Counted from the stretch's first letter, positions 53,144-62,422 are shown. The stretch: DNA of 64,000 nt from DASTCZ01 sp963704455 (GCA_963704455.1 OY969905.1:3534001-3598000), one strand, 5' to 3'. Numbers and translations are program-made. The notes: a model not told the origin generated them from the sequence alone.

Positions 53144-55045
53144 ATGTCGCGTTCTACAAGCGAGCGGCTGGTTTCACCTCTGATTCGAGAGAACGGCAAG
53201 CATCGCCCCGCATCCTGGGACGAAGCTCTCGATCTGGTCGTCGCACGAGTCCAGCGTCAAATTTCGGCGCACGGCCCTCGTACCTTTGGGATGTTCAGTT
53301 GTTCCAAGACGACCAACGAGCTGAACTATATCTCGCAGAAATTCGTCCGCTCAGTAATCGGCTGCAACAACATCGATAGCTGCAACCGGACTTGACACGC
53401 GCCGAGCGTCGCCGGTCTGGCGACGGTTTTCGGCGCAGGCGGGGGGACGAGCTCGTACCGCGAAGTTGAAGAGACGGATGTCATTCTCCTTTGGGGCTCG
53501 AACGCCCGGGAGACGCATCCGATTTTCTTCCATCATGTTCTGAAGGCGTTGCGGCGGGGCGCGAAGCTCTACTCCGTTGACCCCCGGCGCACCACTTCTG
53601 CGCAGTGGGCCAATGTGTGGCTCGGCATTGACGTCGGCTCTGACATCTCGCTCGCCAACGCCATGGGCCGCGAGATTATCGCCGCCGGCCTTGCCGATAA
53701 AAAGTTCATCGCACACGCCACAAGCGGATTCGAGGCCTACCGCGAATGCGTCGAGAAATATACGCTTGAGCGCGCCGAGCAGGATACAGGCGTCCCCGCA
53801 GAAATAATCCGTGATACTGCGCACGCCTACGCGAAAGCCCCGCGAGCCGAACTCTGCTGGACTCTCGGCATCACCGAGCATCACAACGCCACCGACAATG
53901 TTCTCGCCCTCATCAATCTCGCGTTGCTCGCCGGCCACGTCGGCCGCTTCGGCAGCGGAATCAATCCCTTGCGTGGCCAGAACAATGTGCAGGGCGGCGG
54001 AGACATGGGCGCCATCCCCGACCGCTTTCCCGGCTTCCAGCACGTTGAAAATGACGAGATTCGCGCAAAGTTTGAAAAAGCCTGGAATGCGAAGCTTGAT
54101 CCGAAACGAGGCATGCACCTCAGCGCCATGTTCGATGCCATGGAGCGCGGCGAACTCACCGCGTTATACGTTCTCGGCGAAAATCCCGCTGACTCTGAAG
54201 CTGATCGCCACCGCGCTCTGAAAGTATTAAAGGGTCTCGACTTCTTGATCGTCCAGGATCTTTTTTATACCAACACCGCCGCGCTCGCGGACGTCGTCCT
54301 CCCCGCCGGTGCAGGCTGGTGCGAAAGCGAAGGCACCGTGACGAGCAGCGAGCGCCGCGTCCAAAGAGTGCGCCAGGCTGTGCCATTACCGGAAGGCACG
54401 CGCGATGACATCGCAATCCTCTTTGATCTCGCCCGCAGGTTCGGCCACGATTGGGGCAAGCCCGAACCCGAGCGCATCTGGAATGAGCTGCGCCAGTTAA
54501 GCCCGATGCATGGCGGCATGAGTTACCGCCGTCTCGAAGAATTGGGCGGCATCCAATGGCCCTGTTACGACGAATCGCATCCCGGCGAACTTTTCCTCCA
54601 CGGCCGCTTGTGGAACGAGCCTCTCATCGGCCCGCGTGCTCCTTTCAGTGCTGTTGAATTCGAGCCGCCTGTGGACGTCCTAAACGCCGACTATCCCATC
54701 CGCCTTACCACTGGCCGCCGCCTCGATTCCTACAACACCGGCGTGCAATCTGCCTTGTACTCTTCTCCGCTTCGCAAACAGGAGGCGCTCGAACTTTCCC
54801 CGGAAGACGGCCGCCGCTATAACCTTCGCGAAGGGGAAAAAGTTCGCGTCAGTTCGCGCCGCGGCTCCGTCATCGCTCCTGTGCGATTTGATCCCGGCCT
54901 CCGCCCGGGCCTGGCGTTCCTCACCGTACATTTCCATGATCAGGTTTCCACAAACGATCTCACGATTGACGCAGTGGACCCCAAGTCCGGGACCGCCGAG
55001 TTCAAAGCGACGGCCATCCGCATCGAAAAGTGTGTCGAGGCCTGA
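53144..55045 (+). CDS. Formate dehydrogenase alpha subunit, catalytic part, selenocysteine at in-frame UGA
   Basis: A single frame runs from ATG 53144 (after GGGAGG) to 55045 with one in-frame TGA at 53393-53395. The flanking residues DSCNRT-TGA-HAPSVAGLA match the FdhA active-site loop, where Sec or Cys binds molybdenum. A SECIS-like hairpin follows the TGA. Beyond it come VILLWGSNARETHPIFFHH, LGITEHHNATDNVLALINLALLAGHVGRFGSGINPLRGQNNVQG and the C-terminal molybdopterin-dinucleotide domain (LTTGRRLDSYNTGVQ). The 633-residue product lacks the Mo-4Fe4S N-terminal domain of FdhA; that domain is at the end of the third gene in this operon. It oxidises formate to CO2. Confidence 0.9.
53396..53434 (+). 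promoter_or_regulatory. Bacterial SECIS-like element
   Basis: Directly after the UGA is a hairpin with stem CGTCGCC (53407-53413) / GGCGACG (53419-53425) and loop GGTCT. An outer stem GCCGA / TCGGC lies at 53401-53405 and 53430-53434. In the E. coli fdhF SECIS, GGU starts 22 bases from the U of UGA with the loop reading GGUC; here GGT also starts at position 22. A caution is that these bases encode conserved Gly-Leu, so part of the likeness comes from the protein. Confidence 0.75.
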
Positions 55046-56914
55046 GTGGACCAGCATCTCACCAAAGATCACGCAACGGACGCTGAGAAATCGGCGGTAG
55101 ATTCCGAGTTGGGCGCGCCGGAATCCGGCTGGTCCGGGGGCGCTCGCCACATGGCGCACGATGGCCGCGTCGCAATTTCTCCCGCGCCCCATCGCGACCT
55201 CCTTCTTCCCGTGCTCCACGCAATCCAGCGCCGCATTGGATGGATTAGCCGTGGAGCGATCAACTATGTCGCGTCGCGCCTGGACGTCCCTCCAGCGGAA
55301 ATTCACGGCGTCGCTTCGTTCTACGCGATGTTTTCGCTCGCGCCCCGGCCCCGCATCGTCGCGCATGTTTGCGACGATATCGCCTGCCTCATCCGGGGAG
55401 CCGGAAGAGTTTGCGCGCAACTCGAAAAAACTCTTGGCCCCGCTGGAGCACCTAACTCAAAAGGGAATTCAACGTGGGTGCGAAGCCCGTGTCTCGGTCT
55501 TTGCGAACGCGCCCCCGCCGTACTGATTTCCGCTTCCGGTGAAACGCCGCACGAGCAAGTCCTGGCTCCCGCCGTGCCGGATTCCATCGCGTCCGCGCTG
55601 CGCCAAATGACAGGTGCACAGCCCGCACCAGAACATAAATCGCCTGATACCAATCATTCGCTTCCTCAATCCGGCGTCACGCCGCTGCGCTTGCTCCGCC
55701 GCATCGGCCACATCAATCCCGCGAGCCTTAGCGACTTTCAACGCCAGGGCGGCTACGAAGCCTTAAGGCGCGCAATCGAAATCGGCCCCGAGCGCGTCGT
55801 TCGAGAAGTTATTGATTCGCGTCTCCTCGGACGCGGCGGCGCGGCCTTTCCAACGGGCAAAAAGTGGGAATCGCTTCAGCTCGCGCGCAAACCCGGCGCA
55901 ACGCATTACGTCGTCTGCAACGCCGACGAATCCGAGCCCGGCACCTTCAAAGACCGCGTCATTATGGAAGGCGATCCCTTCGCCATTCTCGAAGGCATGG
56001 CCATCGCCGCGCTGGCCGTTGGCGCCGCAAAAGGTTTTATATATGTCCGCGGAGAATATCCGCACGCAGCGGCATGCCTTACGCGCGCTATTAAGGAATC
56101 CTGCACTCACGGCTTTTTGGGCCGCGCGATTCTCGGATCCAACCTTGAATTTGACGTCGAATTGCGCCAGGGCGCGGGAGCCTATATCTGCGGCGAAGAA
56201 ACCGCGCTCTTCAACTCCATTGAAGGATATCGCGGCGAGCCGCGCAACAAACCGCCCTTCCCGACGCAAGCGGGCTTATTCCGCAAGCCCACGCTTGTAA
56301 ACAATGTAGAGACACTCATCAACGTCCCCGAAATTATTTTGAATGGCGGCGCAGCCTACGCGCGCATCGGCACTGCTCAGTCTTCCGGCTATCGCCTGTT
56401 CTGCCTCTCCGGCAATATCCAGCGCCCCGGCGTTTACGAAATGCCCTTCGGCATCACGCTGAAAGATCTCATCGCAGCCGCGGGCGGCGTCGGCGGAACC
56501 GGCCGCTTGCAAGCCGTTTTATTGGGCGGCGCCGCCGGAAGTTTTCTTTCACCCGCCGAAATTAATATTCCACTTTCGTTTGAAGGCACACGCGCCGCCG
56601 GCGCCACCCTCGGCTCCGGCGCCGTCATCGTCCTCGACGACTCAGTGGACATGAAGGAATTCCTCCTCCGTATCGCGCGATTTTTTCACGAGGAAACCTG
56701 CGGCCAGTGCGTTCCCTGCCGCGTCGGCACCGAGCGCCAGCAGGAACTCTTGGCCCGCCTCGCCGCACGCCGGCCCGTCGGCTCCGCCGCTCAGGAAATC
56801 AATTTGCTCAAAGAAATGGCGCAAGCCATGCGCGACGCCTCTATCTGCGGCCTCGGCCAAACCGCATCGAGCGCGATCCTTTCCGCCACCGAGCGCTGGA
56901 ACCTATTCTCATGA
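55046..56914 (+). CDS. NuoE-NuoF fusion, NADH-binding diaphorase subunit of formate dehydrogenase
   Basis: The start is a GTG immediately after the stop of the catalytic gene. Residues about 40-185 are NuoE-like (VLHAIQRRIGWISRGAINYVA), with 2Fe-2S ligands in CDDIAC and CLGLCE. From about 210 to the end it is NuoF-like: FMN/NADH motifs GRGGAAFPTGKKWE and GAYICGEETALFNSIEG, and 4Fe-4S ligands in TCGQCVPCRVGTERQ with ICGLGQTA. This subunit reduces NAD+ with electrons from the Mo centre. Fusions of the two chains are known in NAD-dependent FDHs. The gene overlaps the next by four bases (ATGA, 56911-56914). Confidence 0.92.
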   Translation: MDQHLTKDHATDAEKSAVDSELGAPESGWSGGARHMAHDGRVAISPAPHRDLLLPVLHAIQRRIGWISRGAINYVASRLDVPPAEIHGVASFYAMFSLAPRPRIVAHVCDDIACLIRGAGRVCAQLEKTLGPAGAPNSKGNSTWVRSPCLGLCERAPAVLISASGETPHEQVLAPAVPDSIASALRQMTGAQPAPEHKSPDTNHSLPQSGVTPLRLLRRIGHINPASLSDFQRQGGYEALRRAIEIGPERVVREVIDSRLLGRGGAAFPTGKKWESLQLARKPGATHYVVCNADESEPGTFKDRVIMEGDPFAILEGMAIAALAVGAAKGFIYVRGEYPHAAACLTRAIKESCTHGFLGRAILGSNLEFDVELRQGAGAYICGEETALFNSIEGYRGEPRNKPPFPTQAGLFRKPTLVNNVETLINVPEIILNGGAAYARIGTAQSSGYRLFCLSGNIQRPGVYEMPFGITLKDLIAAAGGVGGTGRLQAVLLGGAAGSFLSPAEINIPLSFEGTRAAGATLGSGAVIVLDDSVDMKEFLLRIARFFHEETCGQCVPCRVGTERQQELLARLAARRPVGSAAQEINLLKEMAQAMRDASICGLGQTASSAILSATERWNLFS

Positions 56915-57828
56915 ACAATCCAACTGACGCTCCTCTGCCATTGATCCCCGTGCCGCGCGGCCCAATTCCGCAGGCGCCGCCGGCTTCTCCGCGCCGTTCC
57001 ATCGAAATCCAGATTGACGGCAAGAGTGTCAGCGTCCTGGAAGGCGCCACAATTCTCGACGCCGCGCGCCAACTGAACATCGACACGCCGACGCTCTGCT
57101 TCTCGCCGAACCTCACTCCGGTGAATGTCTGCCGCGTTTGCGTCGTCGAGCTCGAAGGCTCGCGCACTCTCGTCCCCGCCTGCTCGCGCAAGGCCGAGCC
57201 CGGCATGATCATCCGCACCGATTCCGAGCGCGTGCGCCTCAGCCGCCGCATCGTTCTGGAATTCCTCTCCTCTTCCGTGGATGTTTCCACCGCGCCCTCG
57301 ATGAAATCCTATTGCGAGCGCTACCACGCCGATCCCGCCCGCTACGGTTCCGAATCCGCCACCGTCGCGCAGCCCGTCAAAATTGACAACGACCTCTACG
57401 TCCGCGACTACGGAAAGTGCATCCTCTGCTACAAATGCGTCGAAGCCTGCGGTGTGGACGCGCAGAATACTTTCGCAATTGCAGTCGCCGGACGCGGTTT
57501 CACCGCGCACATCGCCGCCGAATTTGACGTTCCTCTCCCCGATTCAGCTTGTGTCTACTGCGGAAATTGCATCGGAGTCTGCCCCACCGGCGCGCTGATG
57601 TTCAAATCCGAATACGACATGCGTGAAGCCGGCGCGTGGGACGAATTGCACCAGACGCGTACCGATACCATCTGTCCATACTGCGGTGTCGGCTGCACGC
57701 TCACTGTTCACGCGCAGGCCGGCAAAATCGTACGCGTCACCTCGCCGATGGACCACTCCGTCACGTCAGGCCATCTCTGCATCAAGGGCCGCTTCGGCTG
57801 GCAATTCGTCCAAATCCGCCACAAATAA
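56911..57828 (+). CDS. NuoG-like ferredoxin subunit fused to the Mo-4Fe4S N-terminal domain of FdhA
   Basis: The 305-residue protein begins with a Pro-rich stretch, then a plant-type 2Fe-2S domain (CFSPNLTPVNVCRVCVVEL...ACSRK, residues ~63-95). Two 4Fe-4S motifs follow (CILCYKCVEAC, CVYCGNCIGVCPTGALMF). The last ~55 residues are TICPYCGVGCTLTVH ... GHLCIKGRFGWQFVQ, the Molybdop_Fe4S4 domain that normally opens FdhA directly ahead of the Sec/Cys region. It stops at the point where the first gene of this operon begins (ERLVSPLIRENGK). It must therefore supply this domain in trans. Start ATG overlaps the upstream stop. Confidence 0.88.
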   Translation: MNNPTDAPLPLIPVPRGPIPQAPPASPRRSIEIQIDGKSVSVLEGATILDAARQLNIDTPTLCFSPNLTPVNVCRVCVVELEGSRTLVPACSRKAEPGMIIRTDSERVRLSRRIVLEFLSSSVDVSTAPSMKSYCERYHADPARYGSESATVAQPVKIDNDLYVRDYGKCILCYKCVEACGVDAQNTFAIAVAGRGFTAHIAAEFDVPLPDSACVYCGNCIGVCPTGALMFKSEYDMREAGAWDELHQTRTDTICPYCGVGCTLTVHAQAGKIVRVTSPMDHSVTSGHLCIKGRFGWQFVQIRHK

Positions 57829-57896
57829 TTGAGAAGCAAACGGCTCGCGTAGTCCTAAACACGGATCGACCGAATTCCAAGGGATTCTCGTGCTCC

Positions 57897-58397
57897 TCAA
57901 CCGCATCTCTTTTTTACGTATGCGGCCAGCATTTCGTCGCCGTGTATTCCTAGCAGCATATCCATTCTTTCCAATCGCGCCTTTGGCTCCTTTTGGGCGA
58001 TCGCGGCATAAATCTTCAGAACGCTTTGCATCGCTGCTACGTTAGTGGCTGTCGAGTCGCTTGCTTTGTCTGGGTTCTCCACGACAAATGCAGCACTCCC
58101 CAAAAGATACTGCCTCAACAAATTGCCGTTATATTTGTACTTTTTGTTCTCCACATATCCCATAGTGTCGGCGCAAAGCGTCACGTGAACGTCCCTCACT
58201 TCCATCACTCTCTTCACCGCCCATTCGCCGTCCTTGATTGCATCCTTGTCCAGCGGATTCGCTTCGAGCCTTCGCGTTATCTGAACCCAGCGTGCGCGTT
58301 CCTCCGGCGTTGAAGTCTCTTGGGCTGACGTTGCTCTAGCTGCAAGAAGCCCAAACAATCCAGCGCAAAATATCCATCCAAACATCACTCGTCGCAT
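57897..58397 (-). CDS. Small secreted protein of unknown function
   Basis: Start ATG 58397 follows AGGA by nine bases; a GTG at 58403 is in frame. A signal peptide (MRRVMFGWIFCAGLFGLLAARATSAQ) precedes a helical ~140-residue mature protein with segments ARWVQITRRLEANPLDKDA, HVTLCADTMGYVENKKYKYNGNLLRQYLLGSAAFVVEN and NVAAMQSVLKIYAAI. The family is not recognised. It is convergent with the end of the formate dehydrogenase operon, and no terminator is evident between them. It is not obviously related in function. Confidence 0.6.
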   Translation of the reverse strand: MRRVMFGWIFCAGLFGLLAARATSAQETSTPEERARWVQITRRLEANPLDKDAIKDGEWAVKRVMEVRDVHVTLCADTMGYVENKKYKYNGNLLRQYLLGSAAFVVENPDKASDSTATNVAAMQSVLKIYAAIAQKEPKARLERMDMLLGIHGDEMLAAYVKKRCG

Positions 58398-58553
58398 CGA
58401 CACGTTTCCTTGTGGCGCCGAGTTCAGAATTGCGGCGCCCGAATTTCGCCGGATTCTCTCACATATCTAGTAGAAGTTGAATAGATGCCGCCGAAGCTAA
58501 CGGCATTCATCTCCCGCCTGTAGCACGCGGCCGGCGGATTTCCAATTTTCCTG

Positions 58554-58582
58554 TTGACATGCCACAGATCGCCTGCGATACT
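58554..58582 (+). promoter_or_regulatory. Promoter of the third PadR-ADOP pair
   Basis: TTGACA (58554-58559), a 17-base spacer and GATACT (58577-58582) form a near-ideal sigma-70 promoter. An inverted repeat CCTGTG-N7-CACAGG (58583-58601) lies just past the -10, over the expected start point, and could be a PadR operator. AGGAGG at 58599-58604 is the ribosome site for the ATG at 58609. Confidence 0.75.
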
Positions 58583-58608
58583 CCTGTGCAGCGGCCACAG
58601 GAGGCACG

Positions 58609-58953
58609 ATGCCCGGCGACAGATCAGAAATTCTTCAAGGCACTCTCGATTTGATGGTTTTGAAAACCCTTGATGCCATGGGCCCGCTCCACGGCTATGG
58701 AATCGCCCGCCGCATCGAGCAAATCAGCGAAGAAGCCCTGCAGATTAATCAGGGAACGATCTATGCCTCGCTCGTCCGTCTGCAGCACCGCGGCTGGATT
58801 TCCGCCGCCTGGGGCGCTTCCGACAACAACCGCAAGGCCAAGTTTTACTCCATCACGAAATCCGGTCGTAAGCAGCTCAACACAGAAGCCCGGAATTGGG
58901 AACGCATCTCCGGCGTAATCGGCCGCGTGCTGCGCATTGCGGAACGGGGGTAA
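58609..58953 (+). CDS. PadR family transcriptional regulator (ADOP-linked)
   Basis: The 114-residue product begins MPGDRSEILQGTLDLMVLKTL and continues HGYGIARRIEQISEEALQINQGTIYASLVRLQHRGWISAAWG and KFYSITKSGRKQLNTEA, matching the ADOP-linked PadR subgroup and the paralog at 32802. It is preceded by a strong promoter and an AGGAGG ribosome site. The permease starts five bases after its stop, so the two are co-transcribed. It should repress its own operon, with the inverted repeat at 58583-58601 as the probable site. Confidence 0.92.
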   Translation: MPGDRSEILQGTLDLMVLKTLDAMGPLHGYGIARRIEQISEEALQINQGTIYASLVRLQHRGWISAAWGASDNNRKAKFYSITKSGRKQLNTEARNWERISGVIGRVLRIAERG

Positions 58954-58957
58954 TCAA

Positions 58958-61654
58958 ATGTCTGCCTGGATAAAAGCACTCGCTTCTCGAATTCGTACCT
59001 GGCTCTCGCCCCGCCAGGTGGACCTGGATTTCCAGCAAGAGCTGGATTCACATCTCGAATTGCTCACAAAAGGAAATATCCAGCGCGGCATGCCGCCGGA
59101 ACAAGCCCGGCGCGCGGCCCGCATTCGGCTCGGCGGTTTCACTCAACTGAAGGAAACCAATCGCGAACTTCGGGGGTTACCCATGCTCGAAACATTCCTG
59201 CGAGACATCCGCCACACCTTCCGTATGCTGCGAAAAAGTCCAGGCTTCGCCGCGGTTGCCTTGGTCACGCTCGCCCTGGGCATCGGCGCGAACGCCGCCA
59301 TCTTCACGCTGGTGCGCGGCGTGCTGCTGCGCCCGCTCGTCAACCGCGACGAGAACCACCTCATCTACATACGGCAAAGCGCCAAGGGCCTTGGTGCCGA
59401 CAACGTCAACTTTTCCGTGCCGGAAATTCAGGACATCACCGCGAATATCAAATCCATCAAAGAATTTGGCGACTTCTCCCAGATTGGTTTCGTCATGATC
59501 GGCCTCGGCGAGCCTCGTGTGGTCAACGGCGGCGTCGTCGGCGGATCTTTTTTTGACGTGATGGGTCTGCACCCCGTGCTCGGCCGCCTGCTTGACGCGC
59601 ACGATGACAGCCCCAGTGCCCCGTGCGTCGTAGTGCTCACGCATCGTTTCTGGTCCGGCGTGTTCAAGGAAGACCCCGGCGTGATCGGCAAGCGCGTGCG
59701 GCTCGATAGCCTCGGCTCGCGCGACGGCGTGATTGTCGGCGTGCTCGAGCCGTCGGTTCCCTACCCCGCCGAAACCGAAATCATCGCGAACATCGTGTGC
59801 AGCCCGCATCACCTTTCCGCGACCATGGTCACCAGTCGCGAGCATCGCATGACGGAACTTTTCGGACGCCTCACTCCCGGCGCAACCTTGGAACAAGCGC
59901 GCGCAGAAATCACGAGCGCTTACACGGTGATGGTCCACGATCATCCGGAATCCTACTCAAAGAAAGCTGATTTCCAAATTGAATCCAGACTGTTGCGCGA
60001 CCAAATTACGTCGAACGCCAGAACTGTTCTTCTCGTCCTCCTTGCCGCCTCCGGACTGATCTTCATCATTGCCTGCTCGAACGTCGCCAATTTGATTCTC
60101 GCGCGGACGGTTCGCCGCGAAGGCGAACTCGCGATTCGCGCCGCGCTCGGCGCAACCAGCGGGGCACTGCGGCGCACGCTGCTCGCCGAAAATCTGTTGC
60201 TCTGCGGCGCGGGCGCTTTGCTTGGCGTGCTGGTCGCGCGGCCGATGGTTGCCATCCTTGCGCGCTACGCCTCGCGCTTTTCCGTGCGCGCGCTGGATCT
60301 CACCGTTGATTCGAGCATGCTGTGGGTCGGCGCGGGTCTCGCGGTCGTCGCGTCCCTATTGCTGGCGTTTGTCCCCCGGCTTCCCTCGTCGGGCAACCAG
60401 CAAGGAATCGGCCAATCGAGCGGCAGCGTGCGCATCACCGGCGGCACAAGCCGCCGACTCCGCTTCTTCGTGGTGATCCAAATCGCCGCGTCCTTCGTGC
60501 TCCTCGCCGGCGCAAGCATGTTGCTCAAGACGCTCCTCACGCTGCAATCCGCGCACACCGGCTTCGATATGAATCGGGTGATCACGTTTGACATGCCCAT
60601 TCAGCAATACCAAACGACGCCGGAAAAAACCGCCATTTTCTACCGTGAAGCTTTGCGCCGCATCAAAGCCCTGCCCGGCGTGGACACCGTGGCGATCGGC
60701 ACCATTACTCCGTGGCGCGATGCCGGGAAATTTGGTTTCGGCGTTCAATTCACGGCTGACGGTTACGTGCGCGGCGACGGCGAAGAATATCCGCTCGCGC
60801 GATTTCGAGCCTCCTCGCCCGGATATTTCGCCGCGCTCGGTGTGCCAATTCTGGAAGGGCGCGACTTCAATGACTCCGATCGCATATCGTCCGAGCCGGT
60901 CGTCATCATCACCCAGAGCGTTGCGGCGCGAATGTTTCCGGGGCGGGATGCCCTGGACCGCCACATCACGTGGACCGACCCGGTCATCAAGTTCATTCCC
61001 GGTTGGAACGCCGGGCCTTATCGCATCGTCGGCGTTTCCGCCGATATTGATGATGAGAATGTGATTCCTAGCCCCGCGATGACCATCTACACCCCATTCG
61101 AGCAATCCGAGTTGTTCGGCGGGAAGCTGTTTGTTCACACGAGCGTGGATCCCTATTCACTGGTCGCGCCGATTACGCGAATCGTGCACGAGATGTCCGC
61201 GGAACAGGTGCTCGAGCGCCCCGCAACGCTTGCGGACGTCCGCGCCGAAGTTCTTTCCCCGGACCGCCTCAACACCGTCGTGTTCGGCGTCTTCGCGCTG
61301 GTCGCGCTGGTCATCGCCGTTGTCGGAGTCGCAGGTGTGCTGGCATTTTCGGTGAGTGCTCGCACGCGTGAATTCGGCATTCGACTCGCGCTTGGTTCGC
61401 AGCCCCGGCAAATCCTCACACGCGTGGTTGTGGAAGGCGCTGTAATGGCTGGCGCAGGAATCGTTGCTGGCGCGGCAGGCGGTTACGCCTTGGCCCGTTT
61501 CGCTGGCGGCTACTTCCAGGACATGCAGTTTCCCGGTGCCGCAGTGATTGTTCTTTCGGCTCTTGTTCTAATGGCCGCTGCCGTCATTGCCTCCGCGCTC
61601 CCAGCTGCTCGCGCCGCCCGCGTTGACGTCATCCAGGCCCTTCGCGCGGAATAG
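58958..61654 (+). CDS. ADOP-family duplicated ABC permease
   Basis: The N-terminus (VDLDFQQELDSHLELLTKGNIQRGMPPEQARRAARIRLGG, then IRHTFRMLRKSPGFAAVALVTLALGIGANAAIF) is the standard ADOP preface. The first FtsX block (LLAASGLIFIIACSNVANLILARTVRREGELAIRAALGA) lies near residues 350-425. The second (VSARTREFGIRLALGSQPRQILTRVVVEGA) is near 795-830, with a closing RVDVIQALRAE tail. Two MacB-type periplasmic cores alternate with them. Between FtsX blocks the segment after residue 460 (LAFVPRLPSSGNQQGIGQSSGS) is where other ADOPs have a RTDVNEALKEGG-type motif, here degraded. ATG 58958 follows a GGGGG tract; a TTG at 58937 is not supported. No ATPase gene is nearby. Confidence 0.9.
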   Translation: MSAWIKALASRIRTWLSPRQVDLDFQQELDSHLELLTKGNIQRGMPPEQARRAARIRLGGFTQLKETNRELRGLPMLETFLRDIRHTFRMLRKSPGFAAVALVTLALGIGANAAIFTLVRGVLLRPLVNRDENHLIYIRQSAKGLGADNVNFSVPEIQDITANIKSIKEFGDFSQIGFVMIGLGEPRVVNGGVVGGSFFDVMGLHPVLGRLLDAHDDSPSAPCVVVLTHRFWSGVFKEDPGVIGKRVRLDSLGSRDGVIVGVLEPSVPYPAETEIIANIVCSPHHLSATMVTSREHRMTELFGRLTPGATLEQARAEITSAYTVMVHDHPESYSKKADFQIESRLLRDQITSNARTVLLVLLAASGLIFIIACSNVANLILARTVRREGELAIRAALGATSGALRRTLLAENLLLCGAGALLGVLVARPMVAILARYASRFSVRALDLTVDSSMLWVGAGLAVVASLLLAFVPRLPSSGNQQGIGQSSGSVRITGGTSRRLRFFVVIQIAASFVLLAGASMLLKTLLTLQSAHTGFDMNRVITFDMPIQQYQTTPEKTAIFYREALRRIKALPGVDTVAIGTITPWRDAGKFGFGVQFTADGYVRGDGEEYPLARFRASSPGYFAALGVPILEGRDFNDSDRISSEPVVIITQSVAARMFPGRDALDRHITWTDPVIKFIPGWNAGPYRIVGVSADIDDENVIPSPAMTIYTPFEQSELFGGKLFVHTSVDPYSLVAPITRIVHEMSAEQVLERPATLADVRAEVLSPDRLNTVVFGVFALVALVIAVVGVAGVLAFSVSARTREFGIRLALGSQPRQILTRVVVEGAVMAGAGIVAGAAGGYALARFAGGYFQDMQFPGAAVIVLSALVLMAAAVIASALPAARAARVDVIQALRAE

Positions 61655-61749
61655 TGTTCCGACGTACCGCGTCGTCGCATTCGCCCGCGGAATATGTGAA
61701 CATTCGGAGCCGCCACAATCGGATTGTGCCCACTCCGTGAGGCAATCAA

Positions 61750-62340
61750 ATGATGGAACGAATTGCAGGGGCTTCGCCAAGTCCCCGGGCCAGGATTACC
61801 GGTGCGGTTTATTTGCTTTACTTTCTGACGGCGGTATTCGCCGAGGTTGTTGTTGGCAAAGGACGGCTTGTTGCATATGACGCCGCGAACCTCGTGGCGG
61901 ACGCGTTCTACATCGCTGTGACTCTGCTCTTCTATTTCATGTTTAAGCCCGTGAACAGGAGCCTCTCTTTGCTCGCGGCGCTCTTTAGCCTTTTGGGATG
62001 CGCCGTTGCTGTTCTGGGCCTATTTCGTCTCGCCCCCTACAAAATCAGCCCACTCATATTTTTCGGGCCGTTTTGCATCCTGCTCGGCTATCTAATTCTC
62101 CGATCAACTTTCCTGCCTCGATTCATTGGTGCGCTGATGGTATTGGCCGGTGTGGGCTGGCTGACTTATTTGTTCCCGTTCGCGAGCCATCTTTCCAATT
62201 ACCTGAAGATCCTCGGCATCGTCGCGGAGGGATCGCTGATGCTATGGCTCATCGTGATGGGAGTGAACGACTCGAAGTGGGATGAGAAAGCAAGCCCTCG
62301 CCTGCCTCGTCGCGCCCCACGCCCATTTCAGGTATCATAG
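61750..62340 (+). CDS. DUF4386 family membrane protein
   Basis: The 196-residue protein has five to six hydrophobic helices: about 17-35 (GAVYLLYFLTAVFAEVVV), 50-65 (DAFYIAVTLLFYFMF), 70-92 (LSLLAALFSLLGCAVAVLGLF), 100-117, 127-147 and 157-173. The initial RARITGAVYLL and the layout fit DUF4386, a family with no assigned activity. A long, basic, Pro-rich tail (SPRLPRRAPRPFQVS) ends it. No ribosome site is strong, though the ATG at 61750 or 61753 suits the fold. Neighbours give no functional clue. Confidence 0.75.
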   Translation: MMERIAGASPSPRARITGAVYLLYFLTAVFAEVVVGKGRLVAYDAANLVADAFYIAVTLLFYFMFKPVNRSLSLLAALFSLLGCAVAVLGLFRLAPYKISPLIFFGPFCILLGYLILRSTFLPRFIGALMVLAGVGWLTYLFPFASHLSNYLKILGIVAEGSLMLWLIVMGVNDSKWDEKASPRLPRRAPRPFQVS

Positions 62341-62422
62341 TTCAGGGAAATTCCCCCACAGTTTAGGCTCGGTTATAAGGCTGGTTCTGCAATAATCCCA
62401 GCCGAAGCCGAAGGAGCGCGCG

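Noticed and set aside
53144..53395. Short separate gene of 83 residues ending at TGA 53395
   Set aside because: Frame, protein similarity and codon use continue unbroken past the TGA into FdhA, and the residue context is the known Sec position; a stop or pseudogene is the weaker reading.
57829..57896. Terminator between the formate dehydrogenase operon and the convergent gene
   Set aside because: No stem followed by a T-run could be found.
58583..58601. RNA thermosensor hairpin over the PadR ribosome site
   Set aside because: The left arm lies at or before the predicted transcription start, so the hairpin would not be in the mRNA; a DNA operator is more likely.
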